Positions 8,876-18,805 are shown, counted from the stretch's first letter. The stretch is DNA of 64,000 nt from Cellulophaga sp. Hel_I_12 (GCF_000799565.1 NZ_JUHB01000001.1:124001-188000), one strand, 5' to 3'. Notes: generated from the letters alone by a model not told the origin. Numbers and translations are program-made.

Positions 8876-9685
8876 ATGAAAAAAATTATTTTAATTCTCG
8901 TTATTTTTTTGGGAGTATCAGCATGTAAGGTGAATCCGTTTACGGGTAAAAAAATGTTGAATATGTACCCTAATAGTCAAATTTTTCCAACTGCCTTTGC
9001 ACAATATGACCAGTTTTTAACAGAAAACAAAGCTGTTACTGGCACATCAGAGGCACGTATGATTACAACCGTTGGGCAACGCATTGCTACCGCTGCGGAA
9101 CGTTGGTTAACAGCCAATGGGTATCCAGGGTATTTAAAGGATTATAAATGGGAATATAATTTGGTGCAAGATGAGGCTGTAAATGCCTGGTGTATGCCTG
9201 GTGGTAAAATTGTTTTTTATACAGGTATATTGCCTATTTGTCAAGGAGAAACTGGCGTGGCTGTTGTTATGGGTCATGAAGTGGCTCATGCCCTTGCTGA
9301 TCATGGTGCGCAACGAATGAGTGCAGGTACTTTTCAACAATTAGGGGCCGTGGCAGGTAATGTATTAATCAAAGACCAACAAACCTTAAACACCTTTAAT
9401 CAAGCCTATGGCATAGGGTCGCAAGTAGGAGTTATGTTACCTTTTAGTCGAGGGCATGAAACTGAAGCTGATCGTATTGGTTTGCAGATTATGGCTATCG
9501 CAGGGTATAATCCTGATGAAGCCGCCGAGCTTTGGAAACGAATGAAAGCCAATAGCGGAGGAAATGCACCACCTGAATTTATGAGTACCCACCCTTCAAA
9601 CGACACCAGAATTGCAAACTTAACGGCTTGGGCTCCATTAGCAAAAGAAGAAGCTGCTAAATTCGGAGTTACCTCTTTTAAATAA
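8876..9685 (+). CDS. M48-family metallopeptidase, lipoprotein
   Basis: A 269-residue zinc protease. I chose the ATG at 8876, which gives a lipoprotein signal peptide ending GVSAC (Cys17); an in-frame ATG eight codons earlier would put MILILELI ahead of the basic KK and looks wrong. The zinc site HEVAH (residues 134-138) and the downstream Glu in HETEADRIGLQIM are present, as in the Oma1/LoiP/YcaL branch of M48. A periplasmic role in quality control of envelope proteins is inferred from the family. A strong hairpin lies 46 bases after the stop. Confidence 0.93.
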   Translation: MKKIILILVIFLGVSACKVNPFTGKKMLNMYPNSQIFPTAFAQYDQFLTENKAVTGTSEARMITTVGQRIATAAERWLTANGYPGYLKDYKWEYNLVQDEAVNAWCMPGGKIVFYTGILPICQGETGVAVVMGHEVAHALADHGAQRMSAGTFQQLGAVAGNVLIKDQQTLNTFNQAYGIGSQVGVMLPFSRGHETEADRIGLQIMAIAGYNPDEAAELWKRMKANSGGNAPPEFMSTHPSNDTRIANLTAWAPLAKEEAAKFGVTSFK

Positions 9686-9730
9686 AAACAAAACATTAAC
9701 CAAAATTGTATTGAAAAGAGACATCTATAC

Positions 9731-9768
9731 ATAGGAAAGCCGCCTTTCGCATAAGGCGGCTTTCCTAT
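9731..9768 (+). terminator. Strong GC-rich hairpin, probable terminator
   Basis: A perfect 16-bp stem (9731-9746 with 9753-9768, core GGAAAGCCGCCTT / AAGGCGGCTTTCC) has a 6-base loop. It sits 46 bases after the M48 gene and ahead of the transporter gene. There is only a weak T-run on either side, so termination efficiency is uncertain, but such stable hairpins commonly end bacteroidete transcripts. Confidence 0.7.
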
Positions 9769-9865
9769 TCTTAGGTAAAGGAAATTACCAGCCATGATTA
9801 GAACAACCATAGCCTAAAAAGTTTACTCACGAACTAAAGCTTTTAAAAAAACCAACAACCAAATT

Positions 9866-11206
9866 ATGCCAAGAATACAAGCTGAAAAAGGAAGCAAAAA
9901 GCTATTAAATGCCTGGGCTTTTTACGATTGGGCGAATTCTGTTTACACGCTTACCATTGCATCCTCTATATTTCCTATATTTTATTCTGCCTTATTTACG
10001 ACACAAAATCAATTAGTTTCCGCATTTGGCTACGAAATGAAACCAACTGTTTTAATTTCAATCATCACGGCATTTACCTTTTTAACCGTTGCGTTGCTTT
10101 CCCCGATACTTTCGGGAATTGCAGATTATGTGGGCAATAAAAAGGCTTTTATGAAATTCTTTTGCTATGTAGGGAGTTTAGGTTGTATTGGCTTGTATTG
10201 GTTTAGTTTAGAGCATATTCATATCAGCATGTTGTTCTATTTCATGGGTTTAATTGGATATTGGGGTAGTCTCGTATTTTACAATTCGTACTTACCTGAT
10301 ATCGCTTTTGAATACCAACAAGATGGGATAAGCGCGAAAGGTTTTTCATTAGGATATATAGGGAGCGTTTTACTTTTAGTTTTAAACTTAGCCATGGTGA
10401 TGAATCCTCAATGGTTTGGTTTTGATATTGGAACAACGGAAGCGTCACTAAATCTAGCAAAGATTGAAGCTATGAAAATAGCTTTTATCACCGTCGGATT
10501 GTGGTGGGTGTTATTTAGTCAGTATACGTTTTATATCTTACCAAAAGGAGTGTCTACTGGCGCTAAAGTCACTAGAAATATCGTTTTTAACGGCCTAAAA
10601 GAATTGCGATCAGTTTGGCTTAGCTTAAAAACTAATGTTCGACTTAAACGCTATTTGGGGGCTTTTTTTGTGTTTAGTATGGCAGTGCAGACCATTATGT
10701 TAATGGCTGTTTATTTTGGTGAAAAAGAAATTAACTGGGCAACAGATGCCGAAAAAACAACAGGTTTGATTCTCAGTATTTTGGTCATTCAATTAGTCGC
10801 GATTGTTGGTGCTTTTGTTACTTCTAGAGCTTCCGCAAAATTTGGAAATATCAACACCCTAATAGCCGTTAATTTTGTATGGCTTTGCCTGTGTTTTTAT
10901 GCTTTTTTTATGGTAAGCCCTATGCAGTTTTATATTGCAGCTGGTCTAGTTGGTTTGGTTATGGGTGGTGTGCAGTCTTTGGGACGCTCAACCTATTCAA
11001 AATTTTTACCAGAAACAGAAGACACAACCTCTTACTTTAGTTTTTATGATGTTGCAGAAAAAATTGGGATTGTTATCGGAATGGTCATTTTCGCTGTAGT
11101 GGATCAAATAAGTAGTATGCGTTATGCCATTTTGTTTTTATTTGTTTTCTTTTTAATCGGTATCATTTTATTATTTAGAGTTCCTAAGGATGAATCAATA
11201 GGTTAA
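9866..11206 (+). CDS. UMF1/Atg22-like MFS transporter
   Basis: A 446-residue integral membrane protein with about 12 hydrophobic segments and the N-terminal signature NAWAFYDWANSVYTLTI, which marks the UMF1 family related to yeast vacuolar effluxer Atg22. A typical MFS loop after the second helix reads GIADYVGNKKAFM. The yeast protein exports amino acids from the vacuole; the bacterial substrate is not known, so no substrate is assigned. The gene stands alone between the hairpin at 9731-9768 and a converging minus-strand operon. Confidence 0.88.
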   Translation: MPRIQAEKGSKKLLNAWAFYDWANSVYTLTIASSIFPIFYSALFTTQNQLVSAFGYEMKPTVLISIITAFTFLTVALLSPILSGIADYVGNKKAFMKFFCYVGSLGCIGLYWFSLEHIHISMLFYFMGLIGYWGSLVFYNSYLPDIAFEYQQDGISAKGFSLGYIGSVLLLVLNLAMVMNPQWFGFDIGTTEASLNLAKIEAMKIAFITVGLWWVLFSQYTFYILPKGVSTGAKVTRNIVFNGLKELRSVWLSLKTNVRLKRYLGAFFVFSMAVQTIMLMAVYFGEKEINWATDAEKTTGLILSILVIQLVAIVGAFVTSRASAKFGNINTLIAVNFVWLCLCFYAFFMVSPMQFYIAAGLVGLVMGGVQSLGRSTYSKFLPETEDTTSYFSFYDVAEKIGIVIGMVIFAVVDQISSMRYAILFLFVFFLIGIILLFRVPKDESIG

Positions 11207-11405
11207 AGTACTCATGTACTAATGTAACAATTGGCTCATTTTAAAACGTGTTGATTTAATTATGATTTTTAATTAAAAATAAAAAAGTTCAAGCACAAGT
11301 TTAAACTCAATAAAAATTTAATTGCCCCATCTTCTAATTACCCAATTTACTCTCAACGAACCACAAAGAATATAAGTTCCCCATTTGTGGGCTAGGGGGC
11401 TGTGT

Positions 11406-12128
11406 TTATCCTTTGCTAATACTTCCTGAGCCCGAACTTTTTGTATCTACTTTTGAAGGATTCCCGCGGTAATTTATATCTCCTGAGCCAGAAACTCGCG
11501 CCTTGAAATTTTCGGTGGCCGTAACATCTACATCACCAGAACCTGAAATTTGCACACTAACTTCTTTTGCTTTTAGGTTGAAGGCGTCAATATCTCCAGA
11601 GCCTGAAATAGAAACCTCGAAACGTTCTGCAGTACCGGATACATCAATATCTCCTGAGCCTGAAATAGTGGTTTTTAAGGCTAAGACTAAAAGATCTAGT
11701 GTAATATCTCCTGAGCCAGAAATGGTGGTACTAAACGAATCACTTTTTAGTGTTGTTCGAGAGCTAATATCACCAGAACCGGATAAATAAACAGCATTAA
11801 TTTCTTCGACAGGGACTGTGATTTTTATGCCTGCTCTTTTTGAAGTTTGTAAATTATAGCCTTTTTTAGTTTTTAAGATTAATTTACCGTCTTTTACCTC
11901 TGTGACAATGTAGGCTAATAAATTTTCCTCTCCTGTAAGGCTTATAGCGCCCTCCTTGCCATCGATAAATTCAACATCGAAAAAACCGGTCATATCAAGG
12001 GCATCGTAGTTGCCAACCGACCGCTTTATAGTCGTAATGTTTCCGTTGCCTTTAATTTTATTTCCCCATTGCGCACTGCAAGAGGTAAAAAGTAAAAGAG
12101 TAAGTGTTGCTAGTGCTAAATTTTTCAT
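11406..12128 (-). CDS. GIN-domain (DUF2807-like) repeat lipoprotein
   Basis: A 240-residue lipoprotein (signal peptide ending LLFTSC). From about residue 110 onward the motif SGSGDI or a close variant occurs seven times at spacings of about 20 residues, each flanked by short beta-strand-like stretches. This is the pattern of the head-GIN/DUF2807 domain, a predicted beta-solenoid found in envelope proteins of Bacteroidota. The first 100 residues are the less repetitive head. It is the last gene of a four-gene minus-strand run led by an ECF sigma factor, 22 bases after the DUF4097-like gene. Its biochemical role is unknown; being a member of the sigma factor's own regulon is a reasonable inference. 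Confidence 0.85.
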   Translation of the reverse strand: MKNLALATLTLLLFTSCSAQWGNKIKGNGNITTIKRSVGNYDALDMTGFFDVEFIDGKEGAISLTGEENLLAYIVTEVKDGKLILKTKKGYNLQTSKRAGIKITVPVEEINAVYLSGSGDISSRTTLKSDSFSTTISGSGDITLDLLVLALKTTISGSGDIDVSGTAERFEVSISGSGDIDAFNLKAKEVSVQISGSGDVDVTATENFKARVSGSGDINYRGNPSKVDTKSSGSGSISKG

Positions 12129-12150
12129 GTGTTAGGTTTTTGTGTTGGTT

Positions 12151-13242
12151 CTATTGTTTTTTTGTAAAGGTGATGCCACCATACTCACTAGAAATAGTAA
12201 TGGTATTCTTAGCATTTGCATTACCGTAAAATCCTTTATAGTATTTTTCGCTTGAGTTTTCGCGACTCAGGGTAAATTCAAAATTTTCTTTACCGTTTAG
12301 GCCCGCATATTCGGTGTTTATTTCAAAGGTAAATTGATAGTCTGGGTGGTATCCAATTTTAATACCCGTATAATCACTTTTAATGCTTACGTTGCCTGCA
12401 TCTGCGGCCATTTGTCCTATTTGAATTCCGCCGTAATCTGAGTTTATCGCTACATTTCCATGAACGGTTGCAGCTATTACGTTAATGTAATCGCCGTTAC
12501 CTTCTAGGTTATTTACAGACCCAATATCAATTTTACCATAGTCACAAGAGTAGGATAAATTTTCCATATTGAGAATCGTTGAATTGGTGTAATCAGCGTT
12601 TATTTCTAAATTACCAGCCTTATCGATCGTAAAACCAGAGTAGTCTGCTGATATTTTGCCACTATTGATGTATCCTATGGTAGATTTAGAGGTATAATCA
12701 AAATTCAACTCGTTGTTTCTGCCATGTAATTCTCCAATTTCTAAGCGTCCATAATCACATGAAATTTTAGCATGACCGTCAATACGGTCAAGAATTATAC
12801 TGCCATAATCGTTATTCAAATGCACACTATTTTTTATGGGTACTTTTATATTGTAATCAATTTGCATGTTTACATTGTTATTAGAACCCCAATTCCAGTT
12901 CCAACTACTTTTGTTATTGTCAAAAATAGTTCTGGCCGATACCATACTATTATTGGCTTCAAACGCCACCGTAATTTCATCTAATTTTTGCTGTACTTTA
13001 TCTTCGTTATTTCCATTTACTTTAATAGATACTTCGATGACTATTCGGTCTTGATTCCAAGAAGTAATATTTAGGTTTCCATAGCTGTTGCTTACTTTAA
13101 GAAGTGCATCAGCGTTTACAGCATATTCTTTCTTTATAGATTTTTCTTTGGTGTGTTTTCCTTTTACACCCGTATGAGCAAAAATGCTTAGGGGAACTAT
13201 TAAAAGTAATAAAAGTGGATATTTATATAATTGCTTTTTCAT
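12151..13242 (-). CDS. DUF4097-like repeat protein, exported
   Basis: A 363-residue protein with a cleavable signal peptide (MKKQLYKYPLLLLLIVPLSI then FAHT). I chose the ATG at 13240-13242; in-frame ATGs 7 and 13 codons upstream would add a polar stretch before the signal peptide. The mature part is built from about twelve copies of a degenerate unit centred on a DYG/DYT/EYG triplet followed by alternating hydrophobics (for example SDYGGIQIG, SDYTGIKIG, SEYGGITF), suggesting a right-handed beta-solenoid. The start overlaps the end of the upstream gene by 20 bases, consistent with coupled translation. Function unknown; probably an envelope adhesin-like or scaffold protein. Confidence 0.82.
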   Translation of the reverse strand: MKKQLYKYPLLLLLIVPLSIFAHTGVKGKHTKEKSIKKEYAVNADALLKVSNSYGNLNITSWNQDRIVIEVSIKVNGNNEDKVQQKLDEITVAFEANNSMVSARTIFDNNKSSWNWNWGSNNNVNMQIDYNIKVPIKNSVHLNNDYGSIILDRIDGHAKISCDYGRLEIGELHGRNNELNFDYTSKSTIGYINSGKISADYSGFTIDKAGNLEINADYTNSTILNMENLSYSCDYGKIDIGSVNNLEGNGDYINVIAATVHGNVAINSDYGGIQIGQMAADAGNVSIKSDYTGIKIGYHPDYQFTFEINTEYAGLNGKENFEFTLSRENSSEKYYKGFYGNANAKNTITISSEYGGITFTKKQ

Positions 13243-13768
13243 GTTGTATTTTTTTAATTTCATCAATTTGTTGTAGCACATCTGCTAATAAATCTATTCT
13301 AGTTTGAAAATTTGTAATCATAGCACTTAAAATAAACTTACTGTTACCTCCATTGATGAGGTCCTTTTCAAGTTTACCATAATCTTTTTCCAAGGTGATA
13401 AGTTGCTCCATGGTGTCTTCAATTATTTTTTTTGTTGCTGGAGAATTCTCATTTTGTAATTTGTTTATTTCTTGCTGAATAACATTCGCAAAGTAAAATT
13501 CTGTTTTAGAAATTTCAGGCGATATACTTACCACTTGTTGGTCTACAGAAGGGTTCCAATTAAAATAAAGAACAGTCAAACCAATTAAGATCACTAGCGA
13601 TGCTGCCATCGATACATAGGCGTAGCTTTTTTTTCTAACAAGGCTAACAGGCTCTTTTTGAGACTTCAATTTATCTAAAAATCGCAATTCATGGCCTTCA
13701 TCAGGATGCTCAACATCAAAAGAGCCTTTAAGGTTTTTAAACAAGGTATCTATACTATCTTTTTTCAT
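13223..13768 (-). CDS. Single-pass membrane protein, probable anti-sigma factor
   Basis: A 181-residue protein with a charged N-terminal half, one transmembrane helix at about residues 55-77 (YVSMAASLVILIGLTVLYF), and a C-terminal coiled-coil-rich part rich in K, E and Q. The gene lies between an ECF sigma gene and two exported repeat proteins, which is where a membrane-bound anti-sigma factor is expected. I see no clear zinc-binding HxxxCxxC motif, so it is not a classical ZAS protein, and the regulator role is inference from position and topology. The start ATG at 13766-13768 gives MKKDSIDTL; another ATG two codons upstream is equally possible. Confidence 0.7.
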   Translation of the reverse strand: MKKDSIDTLFKNLKGSFDVEHPDEGHELRFLDKLKSQKEPVSLVRKKSYAYVSMAASLVILIGLTVLYFNWNPSVDQQVVSISPEISKTEFYFANVIQQEINKLQNENSPATKKIIEDTMEQLITLEKDYGKLEKDLINGGNSKFILSAMITNFQTRIDLLADVLQQIDEIKKIQHEKAII

Positions 13769-13832
13769 AAACATTTTAATTAACAATGAACAGAAATCCA
13801 TAAGGAGCTATCCCTTCATTCAAAATTTTTTT

Positions 13833-14393
13833 TTAAGTACATTCAGCCCTTAATACTTTTTGCCGCAGGCTTTCTTTCGCCCTAGAAATAGTAGTTCTGC
13901 AATTGGCATAACTGATATTCATAATGTCACTTATTTCTTCATAATCGTAGCCTTCAATCAAAAATAAGGTCAAAGAAATTCTGTAATTGTCTTTCAATTG
14001 TTTCATGGTTTCCAGCACTTTTTGAGCCTTTAGTTCTGTAAACACATCATCGGAAGCAATTCCGTCATTGTCTTCAACCTTATACAATACATCCCCTAAT
14101 GCAACTTCATTTTTTTTCTGCTGCTTCCGGTAGTGGTAAATACTATTGTTGATAACAATACGTTTTAACCAGGCTCCAAAAGTTACTTCAGCCTTAAAAG
14201 TGGCTAACTTTGTAAATGCGTTCAAAAATGACTCTTGCATAATATCCTCTGCAACGAAACTATCTTTCACGATGCGTATTGCGGTATTATACATCGCTTT
14301 ATAATACCGGTTGTACACTTCAAGTTGGGCGCTCTGATTTCCTTGCAAACACAATTGCAATAATGCATCAATATGTTCTTTTTTGTGGCTCAA
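13833..14393 (-). CDS. ECF-type RNA polymerase sigma factor
   Basis: A 186-residue sigma-70 family protein. Region 2 is read in YNTAIRIVKDSFVAEDIMQ followed by ESFLNAFTKL, and region 4 in the helix-turn-helix YEEISDIMNISYANCRTTIS. Regions 1 and 3 are absent, as in ECF factors. The start appears to be TTG (14391-14393), since no in-frame ATG precedes region 2. It heads the minus-strand run with a probable anti-sigma factor and two putative beta-solenoid proteins, which suggests autoregulated control of an envelope-stress or surface programme. It diverges from lon across a 219-base gap. Confidence 0.92.
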   Translation of the reverse strand: MSHKKEHIDALLQLCLQGNQSAQLEVYNRYYKAMYNTAIRIVKDSFVAEDIMQESFLNAFTKLATFKAEVTFGAWLKRIVINNSIYHYRKQQKKNEVALGDVLYKVEDNDGIASDDVFTELKAQKVLETMKQLKDNYRISLTLFLIEGYDYEEISDIMNISYANCRTTISRAKESLRQKVLRAECT

Positions 14394-14466
14394 AAAGTGG
14401 TTGTTTTGTAGTAATGATGTTTCAATTTAGCGAATGTTACACTTTTTTTAGAATTTTTTTTATTTG

Positions 14467-14483
14467 TTGGCATAAGAATTGCC
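14467..14483 (+). promoter_or_regulatory. Sigma-54-like promoter motif upstream of lon
   Basis: The 17 bases TTGGCATAAGAATTGCC match the -24/-12 consensus of sigma-54 at the invariant GG (14469-14470) and GC (14481-14482), with the required 10 bases between them. The flanking TTGGCA and TTGC are also matched. Transcription would start near 14494, about 120 bases before the lon ATG. No rpoN or activator gene is in this window, so use of the site is inference. Confidence 0.5.
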
Positions 14484-14612
14484 TTTTATAGGGTATAAAA
14501 TATTTAGGTAGTGCACTACTGTTACTAATGACGGTAGCTTAGCCATATCAATTACAATTTAAGTACTAATACGAAATCTGCACCACGGTGACAGAATGAC
14601 TGAAATATATCT

Positions 14613-17063
14613 ATGGGAAATTCTAAATTTTCAAATTTTGACAATATGTCGTTACAGGGAATAGAAGAGGACGCTGAACTTATTCCATTATTAACAGCAG
14701 AAGATGAAGAGGAAATGAACAGCGAAAAATTGCCAGAAACATTACCCATTCTTCCCTTGCGGAATACGGTTTTGTTTCCAGGAGTTGTTATTCCTATTAC
14801 TGCAGGGAGAGACTCGTCTATTGCCCTGATCAAGGATGCTAATAATGGAACAAAAGTTATTGGCGTAGTTTCACAAAAAGACGGTGATGTTGAAGAACCG
14901 GGCGTTGCTGATATTAACACCTTGGGTACGGTTGCGCGTATTTTACGGGTTTTACAAATGCCTGATGGGAACACAACGGTTATTATACAAGGTAAAAAAC
15001 GATTTGAGGTAGCCGAAGTGCTTACTGAAAAACCGTACATGACGGCTACCATTCGCGAAGCCAGGGAAGAGCGTCCGGAGCCAATGAATCCAGAATTTGC
15101 TGCAATCATTGAATCTGTAAAAGAATTGGCGTTAACCATCATAAAGAATAATCCGAACATTCCTAGTGATGCCTCTTTTGCCATTAAAAATATTCAGAGC
15201 GATAGTTTTTTAATCAATTTTGTATCTTCAAACTTAAGTGTAGGGGTACAAGAAAAGCAAGAGCTTTTAGAGATCGTTAGCTTACAGGAACGTGCCTTAG
15301 CGATGCTAAAATATATGAATGTTGAGTTGCAAAAACTGGAGCTTAAAAACGATATTCAGTCTAAAGTACGCACCGATCTAGACCAGCAGCAACGAGAGTA
15401 TTTTCTACATCAGCAAATGAAAACCATTCAAGAAGAATTAGGTGGTGCCTCTTATGAAGAAGAGGTTGATGAAATGCGGGAAAAGGCAAAAAAGAAAAAA
15501 TGGGGTAAAAAAGTAAAAGAGCATTTTACGAAAGAACTTTCTAAAATGCAACGTATGAATCCGCAAGTGGCAGAATATAGCATTCAACGTAATTACTTAG
15601 AATTATTTTTAGAATTACCATGGAATGAATTTTCAAAAGATAAGTTCGATTTAAAACGCGCCCAAAAAATATTAGACAGAGATCATTATGGCTTAGAAGA
15701 TGTGAAGCGTAGAATTATAGAATATCTAGCGGTTTTAAAGCTTCGAAATGATATGAAATCGCCTATTTTATGTTTTTATGGACCTCCTGGGGTGGGTAAA
15801 ACCTCGTTAGGAAAGTCTATTGCTGAAGCTTTAGGAAGAGAATATGTTCGTATGTCATTAGGTGGTATGCGTGATGAGGCGGAAATTCGCGGCCACAGAA
15901 AAACATATATCGGTGCCATGCCAGGTCGTATTATTCAAAGTTTAAAAAAGGCTGGGACAAGCAATCCTGTTTTTATTTTAGATGAAATCGATAAACTATC
16001 GAATAGCAATCAAGGGGATCCATCGTCTGCTATGCTTGAGGTTTTAGATCCTGAACAAAATAGTGAATTTCATGATAATTTCTTAGAAATGGGCTATGAC
16101 CTTTCTAAAGTGATGTTTGTAGCTACGGCCAACAATTTAAGCTCCATTCAACCAGCGTTGCGTGACCGTATGGAAATTATTAATGTAACAGGGTATACGA
16201 TTGAAGAGAAAGTAGAAATTGCAAAAAGACATTTACTCCCTAAGCAACTTAAAGAACACGGATTAACCGATAAGCACTTGAAAATAGGGAAGGCACAGTT
16301 AGAGAAAATTGTTGAAGGCTATACCCGAGAATCTGGGGTACGTTCTTTAGAAAAGCAATTGGCAAAAATGGTACGATATGCCGCAAAATCTATTGCCATA
16401 GAGGAGGAGTATGCCATTAAGGTCTCAAACGAAATTATTGAAAAAGTATTAGGCGCTCCAAAAATGGAACGTGACAAATATGAAAATAATGATGTTGCAG
16501 GCGTTGTCACTGGTTTAGCTTGGACAAGCGTTGGTGGAGATATTTTATTTATAGAGTCGATCTTATCTAAAGGAAAAGGAACGCTAACGATTACCGGTAA
16601 TTTAGGCAAGGTCATGAAAGAATCGGCTACCATTGCTATGGAATATATAAAATCGAACGCTGAACATTTCGGAATAGAACCGAGTGTTTTTGAGAAGTAC
16701 AATGTACATATTCATGTTCCTGAAGGCGCAACGCCGAAAGACGGACCTAGTGCTGGGATTACCATGCTTACCTCTTTGGTATCTTTATTTACTCAGAAAA
16801 AAGTGAAGAAGAGTTTAGCGATGACTGGGGAGATTACCTTACGTGGAAAAGTTTTACCAGTTGGTGGTATAAAAGAAAAAATATTGGCAGCGAAACGTGC
16901 TCGTATTAAAGAGATTATTCTTTGTGTAGAAAACAAGAGAGATATTTTAGAAATTAAGGAAGATTATTTAAAAGGACTAACCTTTCATTACGTTTCTGAA
17001 ATGCATGAAGTTATCCAAGTGGCCTTAACCAATCAGAGCGTTAAAAACGCAAAAGAGTTATAA
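14613..17063 (+). CDS. lon: ATP-dependent protease Lon
   Basis: An 816-residue protease that degrades damaged and regulatory proteins in the cytoplasm. The N-terminal substrate-binding domain spans about residues 40-245 ([18 protein letters not shown]), followed by a coiled coil. The AAA+ module has Walker [10 protein letters not shown] (390-398) and Walker B VFILDEID. The protease domain carries catalytic Ser713 in DGPSAG and Lys756 in GGIKEK. The length is normal. The start at 14613 ([10 protein letters not shown]) is taken; a second ATG 11 codons on is possible. A sigma-54-like motif lies upstream, and cmk follows after 56 bases. Confidence 0.97.
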   Translation: MGNSKFSNFDNMSLQGIEEDAELIPLLTAEDEEEMNSEKLPETLPILPLRNTVLFPGVVIPITAGRDSSIALIKDANNGTKVIGVVSQKDGDVEEPGVADINTLGTVARILRVLQMPDGNTTVIIQGKKRFEVAEVLTEKPYMTATIREAREERPEPMNPEFAAIIESVKELALTIIKNNPNIPSDASFAIKNIQSDSFLINFVSSNLSVGVQEKQELLEIVSLQERALAMLKYMNVELQKLELKNDIQSKVRTDLDQQQREYFLHQQMKTIQEELGGASYEEEVDEMREKAKKKKWGKKVKEHFTKELSKMQRMNPQVAEYSIQRNYLELFLELPWNEFSKDKFDLKRAQKILDRDHYGLEDVKRRIIEYLAVLKLRNDMKSPILCFYGPPGVGKTSLGKSIAEALGREYVRMSLGGMRDEAEIRGHRKTYIGAMPGRIIQSLKKAGTSNPVFILDEIDKLSNSNQGDPSSAMLEVLDPEQNSEFHDNFLEMGYDLSKVMFVATANNLSSIQPALRDRMEIINVTGYTIEEKVEIAKRHLLPKQLKEHGLTDKHLKIGKAQLEKIVEGYTRESGVRSLEKQLAKMVRYAAKSIAIEEEYAIKVSNEIIEKVLGAPKMERDKYENNDVAGVVTGLAWTSVGGDILFIESILSKGKGTLTITGNLGKVMKESATIAMEYIKSNAEHFGIEPSVFEKYNVHIHVPEGATPKDGPSAGITMLTSLVSLFTQKKVKKSLAMTGEITLRGKVLPVGGIKEKILAAKRARIKEIILCVENKRDILEIKEDYLKGLTFHYVSEMHEVIQVALTNQSVKNAKEL

Positions 17064-17119
17064 TGAAGTCATTTTAACTTCAGTTTTAATTGTTTATTTT
17101 TAAGTTAATTTAGTTTGAA

Positions 17120-17809
17120 ATGAAGAAAATTACAATCGCTATAGATGGATACTCATCCACAGGAAAAAGTACCATTGCAAAGCAATTGGCAAAAGCCTTG
17201 GGATATATTTATATTGATACTGGCGCTATGTATAGAGCCGTAACCCTATTTGCCATTAGAAATGGATTTATCGGTGGGGCTCAAGACAATCCACAAGCCT
17301 TGGTGAAATTATTGCCCAAATTAAATTTAAAATTTGTGTATAATGAAGCCTTAGAATTTTCTGAAATGTACTTGAACAATGAGAACGTCGAGGATGAAAT
17401 TAGAACCTTAGCAGTTTCTAGTAAGGTAAGCGAAATAGCAGCGATTGAACAAGTTCGGTATAAGCTTGTGGATATTCAAAAACAAATGGGTAAAGAAAAA
17501 GGCGTTGTCATGGACGGTAGAGATATCGGAACCGTGGTTTTACCCGATGCGGAGTTAAAGTTATTTATGACAGCTTCCTCCGAGAAAAGAGCTACCAGAA
17601 GATACAAAGAACTTATCGATAAAGGCGAAAAAGTAACATTTGCGGAAGTTCTAAAAAATGTAGAACACCGAGATTACTTAGATACGCATAGAGAATTTTC
17701 TCCCTTAAAAATGGCCGAAAATGCTATTGAATTTGATAATAGTGATATGGGCTTAAAAGAACAATTTGAACGCATTTACAACTACGCCATCCGGGTGATA
17801 GAAAAATAA
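17120..17809 (+). CDS. cmk: Cytidylate kinase
   Basis: A 229-residue (d)CMP kinase that phosphorylates CMP and dCMP to the diphosphates in pyrimidine nucleotide synthesis. The P-loop is IDGYSSTGKST at residues 7-17, followed by the family's YIDTGAMYRAVT motif and later MDGRDIGTVVLPDA. The protein has the normal length of the short bacterial form. It follows lon by 56 bases and is closed by a terminator, so it may be read from the lon promoter or from its own. Confidence 0.96.
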   Translation: MKKITIAIDGYSSTGKSTIAKQLAKALGYIYIDTGAMYRAVTLFAIRNGFIGGAQDNPQALVKLLPKLNLKFVYNEALEFSEMYLNNENVEDEIRTLAVSSKVSEIAAIEQVRYKLVDIQKQMGKEKGVVMDGRDIGTVVLPDAELKLFMTASSEKRATRRYKELIDKGEKVTFAEVLKNVEHRDYLDTHREFSPLKMAENAIEFDNSDMGLKEQFERIYNYAIRVIEK

Positions 17810-17818
17810 CAAAACTAG

Positions 17819-17845
17819 AGCGGTCCTAATAAGACCGCTTTTTTT
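17819..17845 (+). terminator. Rho-independent terminator after cmk
   Basis: A 7-bp stem AGCGGTC / GACCGCT (17819-17825 with 17833-17839) has a 7-base loop and is followed by a run of T residues to 17845. It starts ten bases after the cmk stop codon. Confidence 0.9.
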
Positions 17846-17929
17846 ATACTAACTAGCTATTGTTAAAGATAGAGTAGTTCCCAAAAAAATAGTAAAAGTG
17901 TATTTCTTGTCAATTAGAAGCGTCTTAAA

Positions 17930-18787
17930 TTACGGTAAGGCATTAATAGCTTTTTTTAGACTATCGCGCCATGCTGGAATTTCGAGCTGTAAGGCAGTTT
18001 TTATTTTAGAGCTATTCAAAACACTGTATTTTGGGCGTTTTGCAGGTAGCGGATACGCTTCTGTCGCTATCGGATGAAGTTGAATTGTGCTCTTAGTGAT
18101 TTCAAATATGGCCTTAGCAAAATCGAACCAGGTAGCAGTGCCTTCATTACTATAATGATAAATGCCATAAGGAATTGGCTTATTTTGGATGATTTTAATG
18201 AGAACTTCAGCCAAATCTTTGGCATAGGTCGGCGTTCCAGTTTGGTCATTGATTACCGATAGGCTATCCTTTTCACTCCCGAAGCGAATCATAGTTTTCA
18301 TAAAATTATGTCCGTATTCCGAGTATAACCAAGAGGTTCTAATGATATATGATTTTGGAGCCTTTTTAATAATTTCTGTTTCCCCTACATTTTTTGTGTT
18401 CCCGTAAACACTAAGTGCTGCGGTTTTATCCGTTTCTATATAGGGAGAATTCTTTGTTCCATCAAATACAAAATCTGTTGAAATATGAAGTAAAGTAGTA
18501 TTTGTTTGATTGCATGCGGTAGCTAAATTTTGCGCGCCTGTACTATTGACATTTACTGCATTTTGCGTGTCACTTTCAGCCTTATCTACATTGGTATACG
18601 CTGCGCAATTGATACAAAAATCGAAATTTTCTAAGGTAAAAGCCGCTAGTACCTGTTGATAATTGGTAATATCAAGATCTTTTGACGATTTAAATAGATA
18701 GGTATTATCAGGATCTAAGCTGACAGAAAGCTCTTTTATACACTGTCCTAATTGTCCGTTGGCACCAGTGACCAAAATTTTACTCAT
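17930..18787 (-). CDS. rfbD: dTDP-4-dehydrorhamnose reductase
   Basis: A 285-residue Rossmann-fold reductase, the last step of dTDP-L-rhamnose synthesis for surface polysaccharide. The nucleotide-binding motif GANGQLGQ lies at residues 8-15, the SDR active-site Tyr and Lys are in SVYGNTKNVGE, and the segment INCAAYTNVDKAESD is characteristic of RmlD. It is preceded by rfbC with an 18-base gap. The first two genes of the pathway (rfbA, rfbB) are not adjacent, so they must lie elsewhere. Confidence 0.95.
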   Translation of the reverse strand: MSKILVTGANGQLGQCIKELSVSLDPDNTYLFKSSKDLDITNYQQVLAAFTLENFDFCINCAAYTNVDKAESDTQNAVNVNSTGAQNLATACNQTNTTLLHISTDFVFDGTKNSPYIETDKTAALSVYGNTKNVGETEIIKKAPKSYIIRTSWLYSEYGHNFMKTMIRFGSEKDSLSVINDQTGTPTYAKDLAEVLIKIIQNKPIPYGIYHYSNEGTATWFDFAKAIFEITKSTIQLHPIATEAYPLPAKRPKYSVLNSSKIKTALQLEIPAWRDSLKKAINALP

Positions 18788-18805
18788 GTACTAAAATATA
18801 ACCGA

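Noticed and set aside
11503..11790. Plus-strand open frame with repeated SPEPE, antisense to the GIN-domain gene
   Set aside because: Its repetition is the complement of the SGSGDI-coding repeat on the other strand. It has no promoter or signal and no independent support.
14552..15184. Long minus-strand open frame opposite the start of lon
   Set aside because: It is antisense to conserved lon coding sequence and shows no protein family pattern.
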